Assembly (NCBI RefSeq): GCF_002419965.1
Contig: NZ_DIHC01000018.1
Location: forward strand, 1-55,768
DNA: 55,768 nucleotides
Origin: Pseudomonas sp. UBA5706
Lineage (GTDB): Bacteria; Pseudomonadota; Gammaproteobacteria; Pseudomonadales; Pseudomonadaceae
Reading direction: 5' to 3'
The position numbers and the translations under genes are program-made. The number at the start of each line of letters is the position of its first letter. The first letter of the stretch is position 1. This document shows positions 48,736 through 55,768 of the stretch, piece after piece. The notes under the pieces were generated by a model that had not been told where the DNA came from, did not search any database, and saw nothing but the letters and a program-made list of their open reading frames with translations.

Positions 48736-49407
48736 TCAACCGTCGTTGTGATCGGTATCCAGATTGAAGAACATCACCTTGCCGCCCTCGCTGGTGTAGC
48801 CCGTGTTGTCCTGGGTATAAACCCCGGCCTTGAAGTACAACAGCTGCTTGCTCCAGGTCGCGCTGATGCGGTCGTTCCAGAACATGTCGTTGGCCTGGAC
48901 GCTGAGCAACCCCGCCTTGTTCAGATGAATGACGTACTTGAATGTCTGATTCAGCGGTATGCCTTCGGCAACGGTGAAAACGCGAGCCTTCCTGTCGTCA
49001 GGGTGAAAACGGACCTTGGCGACGATGACGCCGTCCCCTGTTGCTTCCTTGTATTGATACTCGACCTTGAGCAATGGCTGGGTGCTTTCGTACACATGGA
49101 TCTGCCCGATGACCACCCGCCCCGAAGAGGGCACCTGAACGACCTTGAGCTTGGCGTTCAGGAAATTGTCAGCATCGGGGTAGTACCAATTATGCAGCGC
49201 GCCGTTGGACCAGGTTTCGCGCAGTTCGCTACGCGGGTATTTGGCGTTCGCGGTTTTGGTGCCGGTCACCGGCGCCCAGAAGGTGACGTTGGACGTGCTG
49301 GAGGTGAAGTATTTGCCGTCGTAGCCTTGAAGCAGTTGTTGGGTTTCGATGGTGGCGGGGGGCGAGCCCACAGGAATACTCAGATTCCATGTTCCTAAAT
49401 CAATCAT
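48736..49407 (-). CDS. polysaccharide lyase family 7 (alginate lyase), no signal peptide
   Basis: 223 residues. The three PL7 signatures are intact: RSELRE (59-64), QIH (102-104) and YFKAGVYTQ (191-199), supplying the catalytic Arg, Gln, His and Tyr that cleave alginate by beta-elimination within a jelly-roll fold. QIH, in place of QVH, is associated in the family with guluronate-containing substrates. The protein starts directly with MIDLGTWNLSIPVG, and no Sec or Tat signal can be seen, as in the P. aeruginosa PA1167-type enzyme. How it meets polymer outside the cell is unclear. It converges on putP and has no alginate gene beside it. Confidence 0.9.
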   Translation of the reverse strand: MIDLGTWNLSIPVGSPPATIETQQLLQGYDGKYFTSSTSNVTFWAPVTGTKTANAKYPRSELRETWSNGALHNWYYPDADNFLNAKLKVVQVPSSGRVVIGQIHVYESTQPLLKVEYQYKEATGDGVIVAKVRFHPDDRKARVFTVAEGIPLNQTFKYVIHLNKAGLLSVQANDMFWNDRISATWSKQLLYFKAGVYTQDNTGYTSEGGKVMFFNLDTDHNDG

Positions 49408-49712
49408 CGTATCTGCCGTCCGTTATGCCTGATTGCCAGCACCACGTCTGGCTCAAGGGGGTGAAGGATTGGGTTTTATACGTCGCAACTCCCTGTTTGT
49501 TAACGAGAATAGTTCCCATGGGTGAGATCAATGTGCCTGCACTGCCGCTGCAGAGCATTCTGCGGCGGGCTTTCAACGCATTGACCGTTAGTCGGGAGGG
49601 TTGAGCTTTTGAGATGGCATAAGGGTGGCCCTCTTCACTTTTCTCTATTCGAGGCTAGAGTAAGTGCCATTCGGACCATGGGCGGAGCCCCCTCATCTCA
49701 GGCAGTGAAGTA
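49408..49712. other. 305-bp gap between the alginate lyase and a c-di-GMP gene
   Basis: No convincing gene. A 71-codon plus-strand frame (49389-49604) overlaps the lyase start and has no motif. Both divergent neighbours should have promoters here, but no clear -35/-10 pair stands out. Confidence 0.4.
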
Positions 49713-51866
49713 ATGAGTAGCAGCATGGAATGCGTGCAGTCCCTGCCACCTGGTGGCAAATCGATTTTGCTGGTGGTTGATGATTATCCCGAGAATCTGG
49801 TCACGATGCGGGCAGTCCTGCAGCGGCAGGACTGGGAAATCGTGACGGCCAGTTCAGGTATGGAAGCGCTGAGCCTGCTTCTTGATGTTGACGTCGACAT
49901 CGTCTTGCTCGACGTGCAGATGCCGGATATGGATGGCTTCGAAGTCGCGCGCCTGATGCGCGGCAGCCAACGGACACGGCTGACTCCCATTATCTTTCTG
50001 ACAGCCAACGAGCAGTCTCGTGACGCCGTCCATAAAGGCTATGCCAGTGGTGCGGTCGACTACCTGTTCAAGCCCTTCGACCCTAACGTTCTCAAACCCA
50101 AGGTGCAGGCGCTGCTGGAGCAACAGCACAATCGTCGTGCCTTGCAGAAGCTCAGCCGCGAACTGGAGTCGGCGAGGGCGTTCAATGCATCGGTGCTGTC
50201 CAACGTGGCCGAGGGCATTCTTGTCGTCAACGAAGACGGCATCATCAGTTTCGCCAACCCGGCTATCTGCCGGCTGTTGGGCATGACCGACGGCGAATTG
50301 CGTGGCACCGGTCTGGGGTGCTATCTGCAGGAACCGGCGGTCGGCGAGTGGACCGATTCGGGGTTCTATCATCACTATCGTCGTGCCGACACTTATCGGG
50401 TGCATGACGCCATTCTGCGTACGCCTGAAGGGCGGCAGGTGCCAGTCGCGCTGTCCTGCGCGCCGCTGCCCGAAGAGCAGAATGCCATGGTGCTGAGCGT
50501 GCTCGACATGTCGGTTGTGCGTGATCTGTACAGCCAGCTCGAACATCAGGCCGTCACCGACTCGCTGACCGGCCTGCTTAATCGGCGTGGCTTTTATCAG
50601 ACGGTCGAAGGCATGTTGCTGCGCAACGAGCAGGCTGGCAAATACCTGGTGGTCTTGTACCTGGACCTGGACGGGTTCAAGCACGTAAACGATTCGCTGG
50701 GGCATGACGCCGGCGATCAGGTATTGATCTGGGTCGCCGAGCAATTGAAGGATTGTTTGCGGCCTTATGACGTACTGGCACGGATGGGTGGCGATGAATT
50801 CGTGGTGGTAATCGATGGGCTGGACTTTCCCGAGCATGCCGCCAAGGTCGCGGAAAAGCTTATCGATCGGGTTTCGGTACGGCGCCACGTCGACGGCATC
50901 GAGGCGACGCTTGGCGTCAGCATCGGCATCGCGATTTACCCCGATTGCGGAACCAACCTGGACGGTCTGCTGCGCGCGGCCGATATCGCCATGTATGAGG
51001 CCAAGCGCGCGGGCCGTCATCAGTACCGTTTTTATGATCAATACATGAATGGTCGCGCGCGTTCACGGCTGATGCTCGAAGAAAGTGTACGCACGGCCAT
51101 CGACGGCAAGGACTTCTCCATCGTCTATCAGCCGCAAATCAATGTGCTGAGCGGACGCACGCGAGGTTTCGAGGCGCTGTTACGCTGGAACCACCCCGAT
51201 GCCGGTGACGTGCCGTCAAGCCTGTTCATCCCGCTGCTGGAAGAGACGCGCCTGATCAACAAACTGGGAGGCTGGATCTACGAGCAGGGCGCGGCGCAGC
51301 GTCAGCGTTGGAACGGTGTGTTCCCCGACGAGCTGGTGGTCAGCGTCAGCGTCAGTCCTTCACAATTCAGCATGCCCAATCTCGCTGCCGAACTGCAGCG
51401 GGCCATCCATATTCATGGGCTTAAACCTCGGCAGCTGGAAGTCGAAATCACCGAGCCGTCGCTGGTGCACAACCTGGTTCACAGCCGCAAACAATTGCAG
51501 AGCCTGCATGACATTGGTGTGCGCGTGTCACTGGATGATTTCGGCGCAGGCGACAGCTCGCTGGCACATCTGCGGAATCTTGACCTGGACACGCTCAAGA
51601 TCGACCGGCACTTCATCGGTGGCATGATGAGTTCGCCCCGGGACCTGGCCGTGGCGCGCAGCATTATCGATCTGTGCCGCATGCTGCATATCGAGGTGAT
51701 CGCCGAAGGGGTCGAAACCGTGGAGCAGTTTCAGTGGCTGGTCGCCAATGGCTGCGAAGTCATTCAAGGGTTCCTGCTGGCTCATCCGTTGACGCCGGAC
51801 GAGGCATTGCGTTTTGCCGAGCCTGTCACTTTGCCGACCATGCACACGCTGCTCAATCAGGGTTGA
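49713..51866 (+). CDS. REC-PAS-GGDEF-EAL c-di-GMP signalling protein
   Basis: 717 residues, no membrane segment. A response-regulator receiver (about 17-140) has the acidic pair D23-D24, phospho-Asp D67 and the Lys in YLFKPF. A PAS domain (about 158-265) follows. The diguanylate cyclase has an intact GGDEF near residue 360. The phosphodiesterase has EAL near 487, SLDDFGAGDSSL, LKIDRHF, EGVET and QGF, but the metal-binding Asn of the usual VNLS motif is Ser546 (VSVSPSQF). Phosphorylation by an unlinked sensor kinase should control it; no kinase gene is adjacent. Net activity may favour c-di-GMP synthesis. Confidence 0.9.
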   Translation: MSSSMECVQSLPPGGKSILLVVDDYPENLVTMRAVLQRQDWEIVTASSGMEALSLLLDVDVDIVLLDVQMPDMDGFEVARLMRGSQRTRLTPIIFLTANEQSRDAVHKGYASGAVDYLFKPFDPNVLKPKVQALLEQQHNRRALQKLSRELESARAFNASVLSNVAEGILVVNEDGIISFANPAICRLLGMTDGELRGTGLGCYLQEPAVGEWTDSGFYHHYRRADTYRVHDAILRTPEGRQVPVALSCAPLPEEQNAMVLSVLDMSVVRDLYSQLEHQAVTDSLTGLLNRRGFYQTVEGMLLRNEQAGKYLVVLYLDLDGFKHVNDSLGHDAGDQVLIWVAEQLKDCLRPYDVLARMGGDEFVVVIDGLDFPEHAAKVAEKLIDRVSVRRHVDGIEATLGVSIGIAIYPDCGTNLDGLLRAADIAMYEAKRAGRHQYRFYDQYMNGRARSRLMLEESVRTAIDGKDFSIVYQPQINVLSGRTRGFEALLRWNHPDAGDVPSSLFIPLLEETRLINKLGGWIYEQGAAQRQRWNGVFPDELVVSVSVSPSQFSMPNLAAELQRAIHIHGLKPRQLEVEITEPSLVHNLVHSRKQLQSLHDIGVRVSLDDFGAGDSSLAHLRNLDLDTLKIDRHFIGGMMSSPRDLAVARSIIDLCRMLHIEVIAEGVETVEQFQWLVANGCEVIQGFLLAHPLTPDEALRFAEPVTLPTMHTLLNQG

Positions 51867-51905
51867 GGAGGTAGACTGGCGCCTTTCGAGCCACCTGACC
51901 CGATC

Positions 51906-52424
51906 ATGACTTCCTCCACCCTGACGCCGCTCATTTACCTGCAGGCCTATCCGTCTTCGTTGCAGGATCAGGTTCGACAACTGATTACCCAGGACAAACT
52001 CGGTGCCTATCTGGAGCAGCGTTACCCGGGCCGGCATGATGTGCAGAGCGACAAAGCGCTTTACGCTTATGCGCTGGCGCTCAAACAGGAGCACCTGCGC
52101 AACGCGCCGACCATCGACAAGGTGTTGTTCGACAATCGCCTGGACCTCACTCATCGCGCGCTCGGGTTGCACACCACCGTTTCGCGGGTACAGGGCGGCA
52201 AGCTCAAGGCCAAGAAGGAGATCCGCGTAGCCTCGCTGTTCAAGGAGGCTGCGCCTCAATTCCTTAAAATGATCGTCGTGCACGAACTGGCGCACTTTAA
52301 GGAAAGCGAGCACAACAAGGCGTTTTACAAACTGTGCGAACACATGCAACCGGGGTATCACCAGTTGGAGTTCGACCTGCGCGTGTACTTGACCTGGCGT
52401 GACCTGCAAGCAGGCGCACGCTGA
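51906..52424 (+). CDS. YgjP-like zinc metallopeptidase-fold protein
   Basis: 172 residues. IVVHELAHFKESEHNKAFY gives HExxH plus a third His six residues later, the zinc site of the M48-related YgjP/DUF45 family. The preceding region (KEIRVASLFKEAAPQFLKM) is also typical of that family. No signal peptide, so cytoplasmic. Function in the cell is poorly known. It starts 39 bp after the EAL gene in the same direction and may share its transcript. Confidence 0.82.
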   Translation: MTSSTLTPLIYLQAYPSSLQDQVRQLITQDKLGAYLEQRYPGRHDVQSDKALYAYALALKQEHLRNAPTIDKVLFDNRLDLTHRALGLHTTVSRVQGGKLKAKKEIRVASLFKEAAPQFLKMIVVHELAHFKESEHNKAFYKLCEHMQPGYHQLEFDLRVYLTWRDLQAGAR

Positions 52425-52444
52425 CAGTCGAACCCGCGGTTGCT

Positions 52445-53341
52445 TCAGGTTGGCGAGGCCGCGCGGTGCCCGCAAAGAGCTTTGACGATCCGTTGCCCAT
52501 ACAAGCCCACCGCCAGGCCGGAAACGATGAGAGCCATGGCCACGGTTTTGATCAACGACAGGCGCTCATCGAAAATCAACATCGAGCCGAGCATGCCGAA
52601 GATCGGAACCAGCAGCGACAAGGGCGCGACTGTCGACACCGGATAGTGCTTGAGCAAGGAATTCCAGATCCAATAGCCGAACAGGGTATTGGGGTAAACC
52701 TGGAACAGGATCGACCCTGCGGCGCGGTAGTCCAACTGATTCACCAGCGCCGCATAGCCGCTGCTGCCGTTGACCACGTAGTCGAGCACGAACAGCGGGA
52801 TGGGCGAAAACGCGCTCGACCAGACCAGAAACGCAAACACCTGTCGGGTTTGGGCTTTCTTGTTGATGACGTTGGCGATGCTCCAGGCCACGGCGCCAAG
52901 CAGCACCAGCGCAAGGCCAGCAAGGGTGACCGACCCGTCCGAAATGAAGATGATGCTCAGCAAACCCAGCAGCGCGACGCCGATGCCCGCGAGTTGGTAA
53001 CGCGTGATCCGTTCCTTGAACGCCCAAGCGCCCAGCATGATGGTGAAGAAGGCACTGGACTGCAGCACCAGCGATGCGATCCCGGCGGACAACCCGGTCT
53101 TGATGCCCACATTGACCATGCCCCACAAGCCAATGCCGAATATCAGACCGTAGCCCACGATATAGCGCCATTGAACGTCGGGCCTTGCGATGAAAAAGAT
53201 CGCCGGCACCGCGCACAGTGCGAAGCGTATGCCCGCCAGGCTGAAGGGGTCGACCGAGGTCAGGCCCAGCTTTATCACCGAGAAGTTAAGGCCCCAGATG
53301 GCCGTGACGAGGATGGCGAGGAGCAGATGACGGGCTTTCAT
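52445..53341 (-). CDS. EamA-family (DMT) exporter
   Basis: About 298 residues from the ATG at 53341 (MKARHLLLAILVTAIWGLNFSVIKLGL); the frame is open upstream without a ribosome site. Two EamA repeats of five membrane helices each, the classical DMT layout. Such proteins export amino acids, metabolites or drugs; the substrate is not readable here. PLSLLVPIFGMLGSMLIFDERLS is the conserved second-repeat end. It is convergent with the YgjP-like gene, with 20 bp between the stops. It follows an MFS gene by 94 bp in the same direction. Confidence 0.85.
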   Translation of the reverse strand: MKARHLLLAILVTAIWGLNFSVIKLGLTSVDPFSLAGIRFALCAVPAIFFIARPDVQWRYIVGYGLIFGIGLWGMVNVGIKTGLSAGIASLVLQSSAFFTIMLGAWAFKERITRYQLAGIGVALLGLLSIIFISDGSVTLAGLALVLLGAVAWSIANVINKKAQTRQVFAFLVWSSAFSPIPLFVLDYVVNGSSGYAALVNQLDYRAAGSILFQVYPNTLFGYWIWNSLLKHYPVSTVAPLSLLVPIFGMLGSMLIFDERLSLIKTVAMALIVSGLAVGLYGQRIVKALCGHRAASPT

Positions 53342-53435
53342 CGGGGCGTGCTTCCAGTGGGTCGATTCGGGGTTTTTTCGGATGCCGCGGCCAGTTTTCG
53401 CTGGCACTGAGCAGTGTCTTCAGGGGCTGCAACAA

Positions 53436-54689
53436 TCAAGGTTGGCTGATTCGCGATGCCAGCCAGAGCAGCCAGGCTGCTAGGCTGATCGCTGCCCCCA
53501 GCAGGCAGACGGCTGACCAGCCCCAATGGGCGTAGACCTGGGTCGCGGCTGCAGCGCCTAGCGCGCTGCCGACCGAATAGAAGCACATGTATGCCCCCAG
53601 CAGCCGGCTTTGCGCATCGGGATGGGCGGCGAATATCAGGCTCTGGTTGGTGACGTGCACAGCCTGTACGGCGAAGTCGAGAATAACCACGCCGAGGATC
53701 AGCGCCCATAACGACGTCTCGACCTGCGCAGTGCCAAGCCAGGACACTGTCAGCAGCGCCAGCGAGACCCCTGTGGTGCGCTGCCCCCAACCCTGATCGG
53801 CCCAGCGGCCAGCGCGGGACGCGGCAAGGGCGCCGGCAATGCCCGCCAGGCCGAACAGCCCGATCTGCGTATGCGAAAGCGCCAGCGGCTGCGCGCTCAG
53901 GGGTAGCACCATCGAGGTCCACAGCACGCTGAATGCGGCGAAGATGAGCAACGCGAACATTCCTCTGAGGCGCAAGGTAGGCTCGGTTTTCAGCAGGCCG
54001 ACCATTGAAAGCAGCAATGCCCGATAGGAGCCGTTAACGCGAGGCGCACGGCTGGGCGGTGTGGCTTTGCAAAGAATGGCGGCCATGACCAGCATCAGAA
54101 TGGCAGACCCGAGGTAGACCGTGCGCCAGCCTGCCAGGTCGGCAATCAGGCCTGAAGCGAGCCGCGCCAGGAGAATGCCAAGCACGACGCCGCTGGTGAC
54201 AGTGCCGACCACCTGACCGCGTTGAGACGGGGCCGCGAGGGCCGCGGCATAGGCGACCACGATCTGAACCACTACGGCGAACAGCCCGACGAAGATCATG
54301 GCGCTCAATAAAATCGCCCAATGCTGCGCGGTCCCGGCCAGCCCCAGCGCCACGGCAGACATCAGGAGGTGCGCCAGTATCAGCGCCTTGCGGTTGAGCA
54401 GGTCTCCCAGAGGCACGATAAACACCAGCCCAAGGGCATAGCCGACCTGGGTCGCGGTGACCACGGTTCCGATCATGCCCGGCTCGACGCCCAACTCTGA
54501 CGCTATGGACCCTAACAGCGGCTGAGCAAAGTAAACGTTGGCGACGGCCGCGGCGCAGACTGCCGAAAACAGAAGTGTGAGGGCACGCGACAAAGAGACT
54601 GATGTGTGAGTGTTGGAGTGGTCTTGGGTGTGGGGCTTCGCCTGGCTGCGAGTGGCAGTGGAGAGGGACGCGTCGGGCTGTGGGGTCAT
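53436..54689 (-). CDS. MFS exporter (DHA1-like)
   Basis: 417 residues from the ATG at 54689, preceded by AAGGAAG; the frame is open 34 codons further but without a ribosome site and into the shared control region. A hydrophilic N-terminal tail rich in Ser, Thr and Gln precedes twelve membrane helices. FIVPLGDLLNRKALILAHLL is the MFS motif A, GLAGIAGALAASRAGRWADQG the second-half counterpart. It resembles drug or metabolite exporters often controlled by an adjacent HxlR or TetR gene. Here the divergent HxlR gene is the likely regulator. Confidence 0.85.
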   Translation of the reverse strand: MTPQPDASLSTATRSQAKPHTQDHSNTHTSVSLSRALTLLFSAVCAAAVANVYFAQPLLGSIASELGVEPGMIGTVVTATQVGYALGLVFIVPLGDLLNRKALILAHLLMSAVALGLAGTAQHWAILLSAMIFVGLFAVVVQIVVAYAAALAAPSQRGQVVGTVTSGVVLGILLARLASGLIADLAGWRTVYLGSAILMLVMAAILCKATPPSRAPRVNGSYRALLLSMVGLLKTEPTLRLRGMFALLIFAAFSVLWTSMVLPLSAQPLALSHTQIGLFGLAGIAGALAASRAGRWADQGWGQRTTGVSLALLTVSWLGTAQVETSLWALILGVVILDFAVQAVHVTNQSLIFAAHPDAQSRLLGAYMCFYSVGSALGAAAATQVYAHWGWSAVCLLGAAISLAAWLLWLASRISQP

Positions 54690-54813
54690 GGCGCTTCCTT
54701 GGCGATATCTGGTTTTGTTTGAGACCGGCATTTGCGTTCTATCAAATGAGGTTTTAATCTGCAACCAGTTTTTTGGCATGTCCTTATGCATGTAGCATCG
54801 AGTGGAATTGACA

Positions 54814-55281
54814 ATGGTGGACCCAATGGCCAGGCAGGAATCTCTTCAAAGCAGTGAATGCCCCGTCGCCAGGGCGTTGGAGGCTATTGGCGATCGCTGG
54901 TCGTTAATGATCGTACGAGATGCATTCGACGATGTTCGGCGCTTCAGCGAATTTCAAAAGAACCTGGGATTGGCGAAAAACATCCTCGCTTCCCGCTTGA
55001 AGGCGCTGGTCGAATTGGGAATATTCGATTTGCGGCCTGCTTCGGATGGCAGCGCTTACAAGGAATACGTCCTCACCGAGAGGGGGCGGTCCATTTTTCC
55101 GGTGGTCGTGGCGATGCGCCAGTGGGGCGAGCAGCACCTGTTCGAGGAGGGCGAAACTCACTCGGTCTTGTTGGACAATGAGCACGATCAGCCGGTAACG
55201 ATGCTGGAAGTTCGCGCTGCCAGCGGCAAGCGGTTAGGCCCGCAAGACTGCCACCGCCAGCGCGTGACCCGGTTCGGCTGA
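54814..55281 (+). CDS. HxlR-family transcriptional regulator
   Basis: 155 residues from the ATG at 54814; a GTG at 54802 is also open. The HxlR winged helix is clear: SECPVARALEAIGDRWSLMIVRDAFDDVRRFSEFQKNLGLAKNILASRLKALVELGIF. The Cys near the N-terminus is the residue that senses aldehydes or oxidants in studied HxlR members. It is divergent from the MFS exporter with 124 bp between, and most likely controls that promoter. The C-terminal tail (about 115-155) is longer than in minimal HxlR proteins. Confidence 0.87.
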   Translation: MVDPMARQESLQSSECPVARALEAIGDRWSLMIVRDAFDDVRRFSEFQKNLGLAKNILASRLKALVELGIFDLRPASDGSAYKEYVLTERGRSIFPVVVAMRQWGEQHLFEEGETHSVLLDNEHDQPVTMLEVRAASGKRLGPQDCHRQRVTRFG

Positions 55282-55330
55282 TTATCGCGCGGTCATCATG
55301 CCGCTCAAATTTATTCACAGGGATTTGACG

Positions 55331-55627
55331 ATGGACGTCAGCAAGACCAAGAGCAGTTTTTACCGCCGATTGTATGTGGCGTATCTGATCGACAGTGACA
55401 TCGCCAGCAGTGTTCCGGCCCTGACCGACGTCACCGGCATGCCGCGGCGTACAGCGCAGGACACCATTTTGGCGCTGGCCGATCTGGATATTATTTGTGA
55501 ATTCGAACAGCTTGATGGTGCGCGCAATCATGCGGGTGGATATCAGATTCGCGACTGGGGAGCGATCGACAGGCAGTGGATTGTGGAGCATCTGGGGCAG
55601 ATCAAGGCGGTGTTGGGGTATCCGTGA
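55331..55627 (+). CDS. small winged-helix DNA-binding protein
   Basis: 98 residues from the ATG at 55331; the frame is open 11 codons further. SSFYRRLYVAYLIDSDIASSVPALTDVTGMPRRTAQDTILALADLDIICEF fits a helix-turn-helix followed by a recognition helix and wing (about 5-60). The remainder, HAGGYQIRDWGAIDRQWIVEHLGQIKAVLGYP, is well ordered. It resembles short HTH proteins found in many Pseudomonas genomes; targets are unknown. It lies 49 bp after the HxlR gene and may be co-transcribed. The last 141 bp of the window after it show no gene. Confidence 0.75.
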   Translation: MDVSKTKSSFYRRLYVAYLIDSDIASSVPALTDVTGMPRRTAQDTILALADLDIICEFEQLDGARNHAGGYQIRDWGAIDRQWIVEHLGQIKAVLGYP

Positions 55628-55768
55628 GCGCTATCGTTGGTTGGCTATTGTCCGGACGGTGGAGCCTGGCATGCCAGTGATCTGCTGGGGACAAGCAGCA
55701 AGACCAGACGGCCCCGGTTATTCTGCCAGACCGCGTTTACAGGGTTTACTGCCGGTCCCCGGCAGATC

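Noticed and set aside
48679..49398. 239-codon open frame on the plus strand
   Set aside because: Antisense to the PL7 lyase, whose three family motifs are intact on the other strand; it also begins inside the putP terminator.

Overview
The window looks like chromosomal DNA of a fluorescent Pseudomonas, most likely of the P. syringae group or a close relative. It is GC-rich throughout. It carries the known Pseudomonas gene order priA / rpmE / thermonuclease / short malic enzyme / ponA / pilMNOPQ / aroK / aroB / damX-like / gltB / gltD / hemE, and its intergenic repeats (GATCGTTCCC..., GTAGGAGCGC..., CTGTGGGAGCGA...) are of Pseudomonas type. Species assignment is inference; no rRNA or tRNA gene was seen.

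Positions 1-23.9 kb are a conserved housekeeping block. It covers replication restart (priA), ribosomal protein L31, an exported nuclease, a malic enzyme without the phosphotransacetylase tail, the bifunctional peptidoglycan synthase PBP1A with the type IV pilus alignment/secretin operon pilMNOPQ divergent from it, shikimate-pathway genes aroK and aroB, a DamX-like SPOR protein, both glutamate synthase subunits, and hemE.

Positions 24-36.4 kb are more mixed. They hold a divergent YnfM-type MFS transporter and its LysR regulator, a small lipoprotein, an orphan ParA ATPase, an orphan PAAR protein, thioredoxin 2, a frameshifted small secreted protein in a gene-poor lower-GC gap, and a tight run cvrA-mscK-selO (K+/H+ antiporter, giant mechanosensitive channel, protein AMPylase).

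Positions 36.6-40.0 kb hold the most striking gene. It is a 1,124-residue toxin-like protein with a dermonecrotic-toxin-type N-terminal region, a hydrophobic hairpin in the middle and a C-terminal TcdA/TcdB-type glycosyltransferase domain with an intact DxD motif. No immunity gene or secretion gene lies beside it.

Positions 40-48.7 kb hold an acyl-CoA dehydrogenase, a small DUF6124/DUF3077-like protein behind a long, highly structured leader with competing pairings, and the divergent putA/putP proline system. The putA-putP gap contains three copies of the GTTGCA hexamer known as the PutA operator, two of them exactly 10 bp apart over the predicted putA -35 element.

Positions 48.7-55.8 kb hold a PL7 alginate lyase without a signal peptide, a REC-PAS-GGDEF-EAL signalling protein whose EAL domain has lost a metal-binding Asn, a YgjP-like metallopeptidase, an EamA exporter, an MFS exporter divergent from an HxlR regulator, and a small winged-helix protein. 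The two best leads for new biology are the glycosyltransferase toxin (36631-40005) and the nested leader RNA at about 42350-42561 on the minus strand.
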